Of a DNA stretch of 40,845 nucleotides, positions 7,874-16,978 are shown in pieces. Source of the DNA: Balneolia bacterium. Lineage in GTDB: Bacteria; Bacteroidota; Rhodothermia; Balneolales; Cyclonatronaceae. The notes beneath the pieces are model-generated. The model searched no databases. It was not told where the DNA came from and saw only the letters and a list, made by a program, of their open reading frames with translations. The DNA lies in NCBI GenBank assembly GCA_003566635.1, contig PXCK01000103.1:1-40845 (forward strand). The letters run 5' to 3'. Positions within the stretch are counted from its first letter, which is position 1. Each line of letters starts with the position of its first letter. The translations under genes were made by a program, and so were the position numbers.

Positions 7874-8042
7874 TTTTTCATCTTCAACGCAGCTAACGGG
7901 GAATAGCACTTCGTGGGAATCGCTTCACTCGGTGCGCAGTATTTGGTACACCCAAATTTGAGTGAGTGTGGTATTTCTCTATTTACAATATTTTTAAACA
8001 TATAAGATTTAAATTTCATGATTTCGTAAATAATCCGGGTTA
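7874..8042 (-). repeat. MITE-like element, copy A2 (inverted, truncated)
   Basis: On the minus strand it begins TAACCCGGATTATTTACG, one base off the 17-bp terminal repeat of copy A1, and follows copies A1 and A3 through the motif GCTGCGTTGAAGATGAAAAA. Homology then stops at about 7874, so the far terminal repeat is missing. Repeat B1 lies 50 bases beyond the break. Confidence 0.75.
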
Positions 8043-8100
8043 ATAACTTTGTGAAGAATTCGATGTAAATGTGTTGCTTGCTCGTAAGTCCTTTGGCATT

Positions 8101-8144
8101 TTACCACTGATTGAGCAGATTTTCACAGATTACCGCAGATTAAT
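8101..8144 (+). repeat. 10-bp-periodic repeat, copy C1 (three units)
   Basis: After TTACCACTGATTGA come three successive decamers built on CAGAT: GCAGATTTTC, ACAGATTACC and GCAGATTAAT. The related copy C2 at 17153-17186 has only two units, the middle one being absent. Confidence 0.65.
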
Positions 8145-8403
8145 TTCTCCAAAGTTAAGAAGTCTATTATCAAGAAGTAGGTAGGCATCGGATGTTTACA
8201 TAGTAGTAGTATCCATAATAGCTAAGCAATTAGTACAATTCAAATTAATTGGTAAAATGAATCAGCAATAATAGTTTGGCATCTAAAAAAATCCTGACTT
8301 CCGAACTTATTTATGTGACTGTTCTTCTTATATTTAATATCTATATGTTAGATTTCTAAAGATGTATTAATTGGGTGTTAATACGATAAACTCACGAAAA
8401 AAT

Positions 8404-8434
8404 AAAAAAAGCCGGTAATCAGCCGGCTTTTTTT
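8404..8434 (-). terminator. Terminator of the ABC exporter operon
   Basis: A symmetric 12-bp stem (seven A plus GCCGG at 8404-8415; CCGGC plus seven T at 8423-8434) encloses a 7-base loop. The minus-strand ABC permease gene ends 55 bases away. The symmetry means it could act on both strands. Confidence 0.85.
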
Positions 8435-8489
8435 ATTTGAGTTATGTGGATAAACCTTTATACGTTTTTAACTGTCTTTCCTCTGAAAA

Positions 8490-9776
8490 CTAGCGGTAAC
8501 GAATCCACTTAATAAGCTCCTTTACAGAGGCACTTTTACCGTACATTAAAATTCCAACACGATAAATTCGTGCGCTCACCCACATCAAACCTAAAAAGGT
8601 AAAGAATAGAAGCCCTACCGATAAAGCGAGTTCCCAAAATGGCACATTCATTATTGCGGCACGAACGGGCATCAAGATAGGACTGAAAAACGGTACAAGA
8701 GACAATACAACCGACAAGGTTGAATCAGGGTCAGATGAAATTGCACCTAAAAAGAAAATAGGTATGATGATTGGCAAAGATACCAACAAGGTTAACTGCT
8801 GGTTTTCGGTTTCTGATTCTAAAGCAGAACCAACGGCAGCAAACAGGGCGCTATAAAGTAAATATCCTAAAAGGAAGAATATCAAAAAGATGATAATTAA
8901 ATCAGCGCCTATGGTTGGAATGGTAAATGGTAAATCTGCTTCGGCAGCAGCGACAGCATCGGCAGAAGAACCGCCAAACCCACCAAAGAACATAAGAATG
9001 GAACCACTTGCCAGGCTTATAAGTCCTATAGCCGAACCCCAAACAAAAACCTGTGTTAGTGCCAACGCACCTACTCCTAAAACCTTGCCAAGCAAAAGCT
9101 CAAACGGCCTTACGGAAGAAACAATCACTTCAATAATACGACTGGTTTTTTCCTCAATAACGCCACGCATAACAATACCACCATAGGCAAACATAGCTCC
9201 ATATATAATGAAACCGAGAATAAACCCAAGGAATACAAGTGCACCGGTATCTTGTTCTTCTTCGCCTGCTTCGGTAATTATTCTCGTGCTTACTTGCGTG
9301 CGCATGGCGAGTATATCGCGAATTTCATCGGTGATTTGAGCACGTTCGAGGCGCTCTTCCCGTGTGGTGTTTCGTATGTCACTTCGGACACGTTCTACAA
9401 AAGTTACGCCACCGGAGCTCCCATAAACGAACTCGGCAGCTTTTGAGCCTTCGAGAACTTCATCATCAATAAAAATTAATCCGTTAAATTCTCTGGCTGC
9501 CACTAATTGGCGGGTACTTTCGATACCTTCTTCAGATTTGTCGAAATAAAAGGTAGAGTCAATTTCTACGAGTCGTTGAACAATTGAATTAGTCTCATCC
9601 ACAACAGCTACCGTTCTAACTGTACTTGGCGAAAGAATGGTGATAATGGCAGGTAACAAGAAAATTGCCAGGAAAATTACCGGAGCTAAAATGGTGGTAA
9701 GTATGTAGGCCTTGCTTTTAACACGGGTTAAATATTCCCGCTTAAACACGATAAATAGTTTGTCGTAATGAATCAT
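8490..9776 (-). CDS. ABC-2 type exporter permease (NatB/YhaP-like)
   Basis: This 428-residue membrane protein forms the channel half of an ABC exporter. One N-terminal membrane segment (about 24-49) is followed by a large extracytoplasmic domain of roughly 125 residues (about 50-175) and then about six C-terminal segments, including LVFLGFILGFIIYGAMFAYG and LTLLVSLPIIIPIFFLGAIS. This 1+6 layout with a big loop after the first segment is that of ABC-2 permeases such as NatB and YhaP. MRGVIEEKTSRIIEVIVSSV is the typical cytoplasmic coupling segment (E-E-K-x-x-R). It starts 2 bases after the ATPase gene ends, so the two form an operon closed by the terminator at 8404-8434. NatAB exports sodium in Bacillus; the substrate here cannot be decided from sequence. 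Confidence 0.88.
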   Translation of the reverse strand: MIHYDKLFIVFKREYLTRVKSKAYILTTILAPVIFLAIFLLPAIITILSPSTVRTVAVVDETNSIVQRLVEIDSTFYFDKSEEGIESTRQLVAAREFNGLIFIDDEVLEGSKAAEFVYGSSGGVTFVERVRSDIRNTTREERLERAQITDEIRDILAMRTQVSTRIITEAGEEEQDTGALVFLGFILGFIIYGAMFAYGGIVMRGVIEEKTSRIIEVIVSSVRPFELLLGKVLGVGALALTQVFVWGSAIGLISLASGSILMFFGGFGGSSADAVAAAEADLPFTIPTIGADLIIIFLIFFLLGYLLYSALFAAVGSALESETENQQLTLLVSLPIIIPIFFLGAISSDPDSTLSVVLSLVPFFSPILMPVRAAIMNVPFWELALSVGLLFFTFLGLMWVSARIYRVGILMYGKSASVKELIKWIRYR

Positions 9777-9778
9777 AA

Positions 9779-10702
9779 TTAAGATGCCTTAGCAGGTGAA
9801 GAGTTAGAATCTTTGTTTACGGTTGAAATAAATATTTCATTTAAAGAGGGTTGAACAAACTCGAAATGGGTTACGGTTACATGTTTCATGGCTGTACCCA
9901 AAATATCTTGTTCAAGTCCGTCTTCAAGAATTCTTATTTCGGCGAAGTTTGATGACCGGTTATTTATACGCACATTTTTTAGCTCATCAATAAAAGACCC
10001 GTCACCCGAAAAATTAATTTTCACCGTGTTATTCCCAAATGAACGTTTGATCTCTGACAGGTCACCCTTGAGAATAACTTTCCCATTATTGAACAGGCAA
10101 ATGTCATCGCACATTTGTTCTACCTGCTCCATTCTATGGGTTGCAAAGAGAATGGTTTTGCCTTTTTGGTTGAGTTCGATGATTACCTCTCGCAACAGTT
10201 CACTGTTAATAGGGTCGAGGCCGCTAAAGGGTTCATCAAAAATGCAGATTTCAGGATCGTGAGCAATTGTGGAAATAAACTGTACTTTCTGTTGCTGCCC
10301 TTTTGAAAGTTCACCAAGGTTTTTCTTCGTCCAATCAGAAGCTTTGAATCGATCCAGCCAGTATCGTAAAGAATTGCGAGCATCCTTATCGGTCATTCCT
10401 TTTAATCTTGCAAGGTATAGGAGCTGTTCCCCAACCTTCATTTTTTTATATAGCCCGCGTTCTTCCGGCAGATAACCAATTTTCTTTTGACTTTCCGGGC
10501 TGGCAGGTTCATCATTTATTAAAACACTACCGGAATCCGGAATGGTGATGTAATTAATCATTCTTATGGTTGTGGTTTTCCCGGCTCCGTTTGGACCCAG
10601 TAAACCAAAGATTCGTCCTTTTTCAATTTCGAAAGAAATATCATTTACAGCTACGAAAGAGCCAAACTGCTTTCGTATTTTTTCGACTTTTATTACAGAC
10701 AT
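9779..10702 (-). CDS. ABC exporter ATP-binding protein (NatA/YhaQ-like)
   Basis: This 307-residue protein is the ATPase partner of the permease encoded next to it. It shows Walker A GPNGAGKT (36-43), signature LSKGQ (132-136, with K where LSGGQ is usual), Walker B ICIFDE (152-157) and the D-loop SGLDP. The Q-loop position carries Glu in YLPEERGLY, which is usual for NatA/YhaQ- and DrrA-type exporters. Residues about 215-305 form a C-terminal extension like the DUF4162 domain of YhaQ-type proteins, and the total length matches YhaQ better than NatA. It is transcribed divergently from glgA across 278 bases, in which I see no clear operator. Confidence 0.9.
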   Translation of the reverse strand: MSVIKVEKIRKQFGSFVAVNDISFEIEKGRIFGLLGPNGAGKTTTIRMINYITIPDSGSVLINDEPASPESQKKIGYLPEERGLYKKMKVGEQLLYLARLKGMTDKDARNSLRYWLDRFKASDWTKKNLGELSKGQQQKVQFISTIAHDPEICIFDEPFSGLDPINSELLREVIIELNQKGKTILFATHRMEQVEQMCDDICLFNNGKVILKGDLSEIKRSFGNNTVKINFSGDGSFIDELKNVRINNRSSNFAEIRILEDGLEQDILGTAMKHVTVTHFEFVQPSLNEIFISTVNKDSNSSPAKAS

Positions 10703-10980
10703 AGGTTGATATTATTTGATAAGAGTTTGCTATTGTTAATGAAGCACTTATAGTAAGTAGTATTTAGTTTGTCACATTTTAATAGGTTGGTACCATCAGA
10801 AATTCGGATAATTTCAAAATTTACTTTACAATTATTTAATGCAGGGAAAGTATTTTTATGAGAGATGAAATAATTAAAAAAACACCCATTTAAACCAGCT
10901 TTAGATTTCATATTTTGTTTAATATACGCTATAATAAAGAATGTAAAGAGAGAATTAATCCCTAATAAATAAATTACTAT

Positions 10981-12414
10981 ATGCATATTGTTCATCTAAG
11001 TTTTGAGTGCTATCCGGTTGCCAAAGTGGGTGGTTTAGCAGATGTTGTAGGTGCCTTGCCAAAATATCAACAGCAGTTAGGTTTAAATTCCTGGGTTGTG
11101 ATGCCACGTTTCAATAATGACTGGATTAATTCCCGTTCAATTGAAGTAGTGCATAAGGGCAGTACGTTCATGGGTTCGGAGTTGTTTCAATTTGAAATTC
11201 ATTTAGTAGAATCTAATGAGCTTGGGTTCCCGCTTTATTTAGTCCATGTTCCGGGCCGTTTAGATAGAAAAGGTGTCTATCTTGATGAACATAGTGGCTA
11301 CGGTTATTGGGATGAATTTGAGAGATATCTTAGTTTTCAATTAGCAGCGCTTCAATGGCTCAAATCATTCGAGGAAAAGCCGGATGTGCTCCATTGTCAT
11401 GATCATCACACATCATTAATTCCGTACATCGTGACGGCTTGTCCCGAATACATTACCCTTAGCCATATCCCTACGGTTTTAACCATTCACAATGGAGAAT
11501 ACCATGGGAATTACGACTGGGGAAAAACAACACTGTTACCGTTTTCAGATTTTGGCCAACACGGTTATTTAAATTGGGGTGGTCGATTTAATTCCCTTTC
11601 GGCAGGTATTAGAAAAAGTTGGATGGTAACAACGGTTTCAGAATCATATCTGGAAGAACTCCAATACTCTGCCAATGGACTGGAAATGCTGCTACAGGCA
11701 GAGAAGGGTAAATCATACGGTATCATAAATGGAATTGATACGGACGTCTGGAATCCCAAAACAGATGAAATGCTTCCTAAAAATTACGGAGCTACCAATG
11801 TTACTGCAGGGAAGAGAGCAAGTAAGGAGATATTGTGTGAACAGTTTAACTTAAACCCGGAAATTCCGATGGTTTCATTTATTGGAAGATTAGTTAAAGA
11901 AAAAGGAGCCGATATATTGCCTGATGTAATCAGATCTTTAATCTACAAAGGTTATAAAGTCGGATTTTTGATATTAGGTACAGGCGATCCCTGGCTACAA
12001 AATCAATTTAAAGAAATGCCGAGTGAACTTACCGGATATTTTGATTCGTCCATTCAATACAATGAAACATTATCTCATCAAATTTACGCAGGGTCGGATT
12101 TTATTATAATGCCATCACGAGTGGAACCCTGTGGATTAAATCAGATGTATGCACTTAAATATGGAACTGTGCCTATTGTTCGTTCTGTTGGTGGTTTAAA
12201 AGACAGTATTAAAGATCTTTCTGAAGAAAATGGCTATGGTATTCGTTTCGACAATTTTAACGTCCATGAGGCAGAAAGTGCTGTTATAAGAGCCATTGAG
12301 TTATTCAAATCCAAAAAACGAATGAACCAAATTCGTAAAAAAATTATGAAGCTCGACTTTAGCTGGGAAAACTCAGCAAAAAATTATTATCAATTATACC
12401 AAAAACTAAAATGA
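10981..12414 (+). CDS. glgA: Glycogen synthase (ADP-glucose, GT5)
   Basis: GlgA adds glucose from ADP-glucose to the non-reducing end of alpha-1,4-glucan in the cytoplasm. The 477-residue length is normal. The N-terminus carries the ADP-glucose motif KVGGLADV (Lys15), followed by the HCHDHHTSLIPY and LTIHNGEYHG segments of the N-terminal Rossmann domain. The C-terminal domain has FIGRLVKEKG and PSRVEPCGLNQMYALKYGTVPIV with the catalytic-site Glu382. The ATG lies in an A/T-rich leader with no Shine-Dalgarno. glgC starts 9 bases after the stop, so supply of ADP-glucose and its use are coupled in one operon. Branching enzyme and phosphorylase are not in the window. Confidence 0.96.
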   Translation: MHIVHLSFECYPVAKVGGLADVVGALPKYQQQLGLNSWVVMPRFNNDWINSRSIEVVHKGSTFMGSELFQFEIHLVESNELGFPLYLVHVPGRLDRKGVYLDEHSGYGYWDEFERYLSFQLAALQWLKSFEEKPDVLHCHDHHTSLIPYIVTACPEYITLSHIPTVLTIHNGEYHGNYDWGKTTLLPFSDFGQHGYLNWGGRFNSLSAGIRKSWMVTTVSESYLEELQYSANGLEMLLQAEKGKSYGIINGIDTDVWNPKTDEMLPKNYGATNVTAGKRASKEILCEQFNLNPEIPMVSFIGRLVKEKGADILPDVIRSLIYKGYKVGFLILGTGDPWLQNQFKEMPSELTGYFDSSIQYNETLSHQIYAGSDFIIMPSRVEPCGLNQMYALKYGTVPIVRSVGGLKDSIKDLSEENGYGIRFDNFNVHEAESAVIRAIELFKSKKRMNQIRKKIMKLDFSWENSAKNYYQLYQKLK

Positions 12415-12423
12415 GGATAAATT

Positions 12424-13692
12424 ATGAATAATGTATTAGGCGTCATTTTGGGTGGCGGCCAAGGTTCCCGTTTGTATCCCTTGACACAAAATCGCTCCAA
12501 GCCTGCCGTACCAATTGGGGGAAAGTATAGATTAGTTGATATACCTATTTCGAACTGTTTAAACTCGGGCGTTAGAAAAATTTATGTTCTAACCCAGTTT
12601 AATTCAGCCTCGTTAAATCGTCACGTAAAAAATGCATTTCACTTTGATGCTTTCAGTAATGGTTTTGTAGATGTACTCGCTGCAGAGCAAACTCTGAAGA
12701 GTAAAAGTTGGTATCAGGGTACGGCAGATGCCGTTCGCCAGAGTTTACATCACATGGAAAATCACGAATTTGATTATCTACTGGTTTTATCCGGCGACCA
12801 ACTGTACCAAATGGATTTCAGAGAAATGGTTGAAGCACATATTGAAAGTGGTGCAAAAATTACTATTGCAACTATTCCTGTTAATGCCAACGATGCTACG
12901 GGTTTTGGAATTTTGAAAACCGATGAAAATAGTACGATTACTTCTTTTGTCGAGAAACCATCTTTAGATGAGCTGGCCGATTGGGGATCACCCGTATCTG
13001 AAGAATTAGAATCTCAGGGCAGACACTATCTGGCTTCTATGGGAATTTATGTTTTTGATAAGCAAGCTATTTATGACTTGTTTAATGAAAGTCCAGATTC
13101 AACCGATTTTGGTAAGGAAATAATCCCGGCAGCTATAAATGGAGGACTAAAGGTAGATTCTTATGTTTATGATGGCTATTGGACTGATATTGGAACTATA
13201 AAATCGTTTTTCGAAGCTAATCTTGAGTTAACTGAGCCAATGCCGGCTTTTAACTTGTATGACAAGGATAAAATGATATATACACGTGCTCGAATGCTAC
13301 CCGCTTCTAAAGTGAGCGGTACAACTATGGAGCGTTCTATTGTTGCGGAGGGATGTATTATTGAAGCAAGTAGAATCGAGCATACATTGATTGGTATTCG
13401 ATCAAGAATTGGTAGAGGAACTACTATTACAGATTGTATAATGATGGGTTCTGATACATTTACGGATTACGCTGAGTTTAATCCACGTAATCCGGACCGT
13501 CCGCCCATTGGTGTAGGAGAGCGTTGTTACATCCACAATTGTATTATTGATAAGAACGTGCGAATTGGTAACGATGTTCGTATTAATGGAGGGTCCCACC
13601 TTGAGAATGGGGAATATGGCAACTATGTTGTTATAGATGGAATTGTAGTAATTCCCAAAGGCTCTGTAATTAAAGATGGAACCAACATTTAA
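12424..13692 (+). CDS. glgC: Glucose-1-phosphate adenylyltransferase (ADP-glucose pyrophosphorylase)
   Basis: GlgC makes ADP-glucose from glucose-1-phosphate and ATP, the controlling step of glycogen synthesis. Visible features are the nucleotidyltransferase signature GGGQGSRLYPLTQNRSKPAVP near residue 10, Asp125 in SGDQLYQMD for the metal, Lys178 in FVEKPS for glucose-1-phosphate, and YWTDIGTI. The C-terminal third is a left-handed beta-helix of hexapeptide-like repeats ending in VVIPKGSVIKDGT. That ending resembles cyanobacterial and plant enzymes, which respond to 3-phosphoglycerate, more than E. coli GlgC; the regulatory inference is tentative. GAGG precedes the ATG. The gene ends 26 bases from the convergent exonuclease gene, and I see no clear terminator between them. 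Confidence 0.96.
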   Translation: MNNVLGVILGGGQGSRLYPLTQNRSKPAVPIGGKYRLVDIPISNCLNSGVRKIYVLTQFNSASLNRHVKNAFHFDAFSNGFVDVLAAEQTLKSKSWYQGTADAVRQSLHHMENHEFDYLLVLSGDQLYQMDFREMVEAHIESGAKITIATIPVNANDATGFGILKTDENSTITSFVEKPSLDELADWGSPVSEELESQGRHYLASMGIYVFDKQAIYDLFNESPDSTDFGKEIIPAAINGGLKVDSYVYDGYWTDIGTIKSFFEANLELTEPMPAFNLYDKDKMIYTRARMLPASKVSGTTMERSIVAEGCIIEASRIEHTLIGIRSRIGRGTTITDCIMMGSDTFTDYAEFNPRNPDRPPIGVGERCYIHNCIIDKNVRIGNDVRINGGSHLENGEYGNYVVIDGIVVIPKGSVIKDGTNI

Positions 13693-13718
13693 CCCGAATT
13701 CTGAATTACTGAATAAAA

Positions 13719-14441
13719 TTAGTCTGTTTTGGGGTCGGTACTCTGAATTTCCAAAAGCTTGGAAAGAGCCCGATCCCGAAGCTGATTAAATTTTATTGTA
13801 TCAATTTCTGCCATGTTGTGGCGAAGGCAAAGCCAAACTAAATACGTTGCCATAACATCTTCGTAGCAATAGTTTTCAATCTTTGCGAGTTCACCTTTTC
13901 GATACATCTCAAGAACCTGATTTCCCTCTCCGGCTTGTTTGAAAGGAATTCCCAAAAGTAGCCCGAGGTGGTTTAACTTAGGCCATGAACTAGCCCCATA
14001 ATTACTGAATTCGTCAACTAAATCCACGTTATGCTGGCTGTATCGGTATTTAATATCGTAGTGGCTCATTCGCCGGGGTTGCTGCAGGCCATGTTTTAGG
14101 CTACGATAGTTGATTAGAGGAAGATCAAACCCACGACCATTATGGTGTATCAATCCGTAGTCTTTATATTTAGACAGGGTCGAAAACAACTTTTCCAAGC
14201 CCTCTTTTTCATCAAGACCGGTCCACTCAACTTTTTCCTTTGGGTCTCCGGTGTTTGAAATCCATAAGCCAACCCACGATAGCACACGATGAAACATAGG
14301 TGGTAAAAAACCACTTTTATTCCTTGCCAACTCCTCTGAAGCCACTTCAAGTAGTGCGTCTTCTTCCAAGTCAGGTTGTTTTAAAACCGTTCGGAGGAAA
14401 TCAAAATCGGGTATGGTTTCAACATCGAATACAAAGAACAT
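13719..14441 (-). CDS. Predicted 3'-5' exonuclease, PolB-like DEDDy family
   Basis: This 240-residue protein matches the stand-alone exonuclease family related to the proofreading domain of B-family polymerases (DNA_pol_B_exo2). The three exonuclease motifs are visible: ExoI FDVET (Asp6, Glu8), ExoII HHNGRGFDLPLI in the middle, and ExoIII YCYEDVMATYL near residue 195, with the Tyr and Asp of the DEDDy subclass. No polymerase domain is attached. It begins 2 bases after the antiporter gene ends, so the two are co-transcribed, although the functional link is unclear. The substrate could be DNA or RNA; family biochemistry is limited. Confidence 0.85.
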   Translation of the reverse strand: MFFVFDVETIPDFDFLRTVLKQPDLEEDALLEVASEELARNKSGFLPPMFHRVLSWVGLWISNTGDPKEKVEWTGLDEKEGLEKLFSTLSKYKDYGLIHHNGRGFDLPLINYRSLKHGLQQPRRMSHYDIKYRYSQHNVDLVDEFSNYGASSWPKLNHLGLLLGIPFKQAGEGNQVLEMYRKGELAKIENYCYEDVMATYLVWLCLRHNMAEIDTIKFNQLRDRALSKLLEIQSTDPKTD

Positions 14442-14443
14442 AC

Positions 14444-16978
14444 TTAATAGGATTTTTTTGATTTAACTTGAGCTTCACTAAAGATCTCATCAATTTGTTT
14501 AACCGTTTTAGATTGAGCCAGTTTGTCAACAGTTTTTCTGGATGCCAGAATTCGTGCGAGATTAGCCAATATATTGAGACTCCTTTGAGTAGTTTGCCCT
14601 CTGGGGCTAATCAATACAAAAATAAGCTTCACCTTGCCTTTAACTTTTGGGTAAAACAATCCTTCCGGACTTATGCCCATAAATAGGGTAGGTTGTGTTA
14701 CTGATCGTGTTCTGGTTGTAGTTAAAACAACGCCCGGTAGCTCGCCAGAGTAGTTGTCAATATCTTTAGCTAAGATTCGTTCAACAATTTCTGATAAATG
14801 TAATGGGTTGTCACCAAATGCACGTTCTAAGATATCCTTTAAAGCATCTTCGGCCGAAATACTATCCAGGTTAAAACTAACATGCTGTGAACGAATACTT
14901 GGTATAATGGTTGAGCGTGCAAATCGAATATTTTGAATAAAACCGGAGTCGACCACAGCTTCCGAAGGATATACCGTAACAAAATTTAAATTAGGGTAAT
15001 TTTGAGCGATAATTCTTGGCAGACGCTCAAGGTTTTCATCCCAGGAAATTGTTCCTTTTCGAGTGCTCAATAACAAAAGAAGGTCTTCTTCATCGAAAGA
15101 CAATCTTTCGTCTTTAAGCAGACCGGACCATTTTTCCAGAAGTATATATTTGGATTGTACCTCAGGATCAGTTTTTTCAATTAGTTCTTTAATTATGGTT
15201 TGATTATTTCGGGTACCAACCACTTCTAAATCAGCTCCAATTTCAATAACCAGGTTTTTTATGGTTGATAATGCATTTTTGAAACCCGGTTCTCTGTCCA
15301 AGTAAGGTGGTATCATGAGGACCACCTTGGCAGTTGTGTTAATTGGATGGTCGATTTTTGATACCAGTACCATTTCATCGGTATCCTCCAACATTTGGTC
15401 GAGAATGGTACCAAATATCCGTTGGCGCGCTGAAATCAAGCCATTCCACCCAATAACAACATGGGAAATTCTAAGTTCTTTAACGGCTCGAATTATTCCG
15501 TTAGATATATTCATATCAACCCTCGTAACGGGAATTACCGGAACTTCTGCAGCTGCAGCATGAACTACGGCATGACTCAACATTTTCTCACTTTCAGCAA
15601 CTTGTTCGGCTACGTTATCACTATCCCGGGCAACTGTAAGAGGGAAGAGAGGGTCTTCGCTATTCTTCTTTTTGATGATCATGGCAATATCCATTAGAGC
15701 TTCGGCCGTAGCAGGATTTGCCAGTGGGATTAAAATTCGTTCAGGTGCATCGGCGCTACTGTATGCTCTTTTGGATTCCTCGAGTGCCACTAATTTACCA
15801 TATCGTTCTACAATGTATGGACCAATCATACAGGTAATTAAGATCATAATTACAACTGCATTAACAGAGGTTTGAGAAAACAAGCCAATCTCAAAACCGA
15901 CAAGTGTTACCGCCAGCGTAGCTGCTGCCTGTGGTATGGTTAAACCAGCAATTGCCCATCCTTCGTTAGATGTAAAGCCAAAAATCAACTGGGAGATTTT
16001 TGCAGCAATTCCTTTCCCAAAAACGACTAGAGCTGTAAATAAACCTGTCTGAATCCATACGTCCCAGCTTTCAATCATTACACCTACATCAACCAGCATT
16101 CCTACTGAAATAAGGAAAAAAGGTATGAAATAAGCATCGCCAACAAATTGTACCCTGCTCATTAGTGTGCCGGATTCGGGTACTAATCGATTAAGCAAAA
16201 GACCGGCAAGGAACGCACCGATGATTGAGGCAAGACCAACCTGTTCGGCAAGAAATGCTGTTGTAAATAAAAGTGCAATTAAAAAGACATACTGGGTATT
16301 CGATTCATTTCTCACATTTCGGAAAAACCACTTACCTAACTTTGGAATTGCAAACACAACAAGCGCCAAATAGCCTAAAGCAAAAACTACGAAAGTTACC
16401 CAGAATCCAACTCCTGTGGCATCTCCAATTGAATTTGCAACTATAGCAAGAATACTCAGAGAGAGCATGTCGGTGACTATGGTTCCACCCATTGCCATTG
16501 TAACAGCTGTATTTTTGGTTATCCCGATTCTATTAGCAATTGGATAAGCGAGTAAGGTGTGAGAACCAACGATGGAACCAAGCAGCAAAGACGACCAAAT
16601 ATCAAAATCTAAAACATACAGACCAATGGGGATAGCACTGAGCTGAGGTATAAAAAATGATATAAATCCAAAAATTAGGCTCTTATTTCTGAGTTTTTCG
16701 AACTTATTGAGATCAAGGCTTAACCCTGCCATAAACATCAGATAGAGTAAACCAACGGTGCCAAGCAGAATAATGGTTTGATCTCGCTCCAGTAAACCTA
16801 AAACACTGGGACCAACTATAGTACCTGCCAGAATGGTACCAACCAGTCCGGGAATTTTTAATCGCTTAATGACCATTGGTGCTAACAAAATGATTAGCAT
16901 CACAATAGCAAAAATCAACACCGGGTCGCTTATAGGGAGTTGAATATCAAAAAAAGCCAAGTTTTGAATTAAGTACAC
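14444..16978 (-). CDS. CPA2-family cation/proton antiporter with UspA-like and EIIA-like cytosolic domains
   Basis: An 844-residue inner-membrane protein. Residues about 15-400 form a Na+/H+ exchanger (KefB/NapA-type) domain with roughly 12 membrane segments and conserved stretches such as LAGTIVGPSVLGLL and GAFLAGLLLNRLVPESG. Residues about 410-550 resemble a universal-stress-protein fold (RILIPLANPATAEALMDIA … VVIGWNG), and 555-690 look like a second, weaker copy. Residues about 705-835 resemble a PTS EIIA-type domain (EDALKDILERAF … VKLIFVLISPRG). At the phosphorylated His of the usual G-I-A-I-P-H-A-R motif the sequence reads GVVLTTTR (749-756), so Thr754 replaces His. If the alignment holds, this domain can sense but not carry phosphate. 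No RCK domain is seen. The transported ion cannot be read. Confidence 0.85.
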   Translation of the reverse strand: MYLIQNLAFFDIQLPISDPVLIFAIVMLIILLAPMVIKRLKIPGLVGTILAGTIVGPSVLGLLERDQTIILLGTVGLLYLMFMAGLSLDLNKFEKLRNKSLIFGFISFFIPQLSAIPIGLYVLDFDIWSSLLLGSIVGSHTLLAYPIANRIGITKNTAVTMAMGGTIVTDMLSLSILAIVANSIGDATGVGFWVTFVVFALGYLALVVFAIPKLGKWFFRNVRNESNTQYVFLIALLFTTAFLAEQVGLASIIGAFLAGLLLNRLVPESGTLMSRVQFVGDAYFIPFFLISVGMLVDVGVMIESWDVWIQTGLFTALVVFGKGIAAKISQLIFGFTSNEGWAIAGLTIPQAAATLAVTLVGFEIGLFSQTSVNAVVIMILITCMIGPYIVERYGKLVALEESKRAYSSADAPERILIPLANPATAEALMDIAMIIKKKNSEDPLFPLTVARDSDNVAEQVAESEKMLSHAVVHAAAAEVPVIPVTRVDMNISNGIIRAVKELRISHVVIGWNGLISARQRIFGTILDQMLEDTDEMVLVSKIDHPINTTAKVVLMIPPYLDREPGFKNALSTIKNLVIEIGADLEVVGTRNNQTIIKELIEKTDPEVQSKYILLEKWSGLLKDERLSFDEEDLLLLLSTRKGTISWDENLERLPRIIAQNYPNLNFVTVYPSEAVVDSGFIQNIRFARSTIIPSIRSQHVSFNLDSISAEDALKDILERAFGDNPLHLSEIVERILAKDIDNYSGELPGVVLTTTRTRSVTQPTLFMGISPEGLFYPKVKGKVKLIFVLISPRGQTTQRSLNILANLARILASRKTVDKLAQSKTVKQIDEIFSEAQVKSKKSY

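Larger units (their letters stand above)
7713..8489. other. Gene-free stretch made mostly of dispersed repeats
   Basis: These 777 bases hold repeat copies B1 (7781-7824), A2 (7874-8042) and C1 (8101-8144), and the terminator at 8404-8434. A minus-strand frame at 7789-8019 lies wholly inside B1 and A2 and is judged spurious. I see nothing identifiable in 8145-8403. Confidence 0.65.

Noticed and set aside
8490-10702. Naming the ABC pair natAB (sodium export)
   Set aside because: Sequence supports an ABC-2 exporter of the NatAB/YhaQP type, but nothing visible decides the substrate, so no symbol is given.
10693-10995. 100-codon minus-strand frame overlapping the glgA start
   Set aside because: It lies in an AT-rich divergent promoter region and overlaps the glgA start codon and the natA-like start; low-complexity content.
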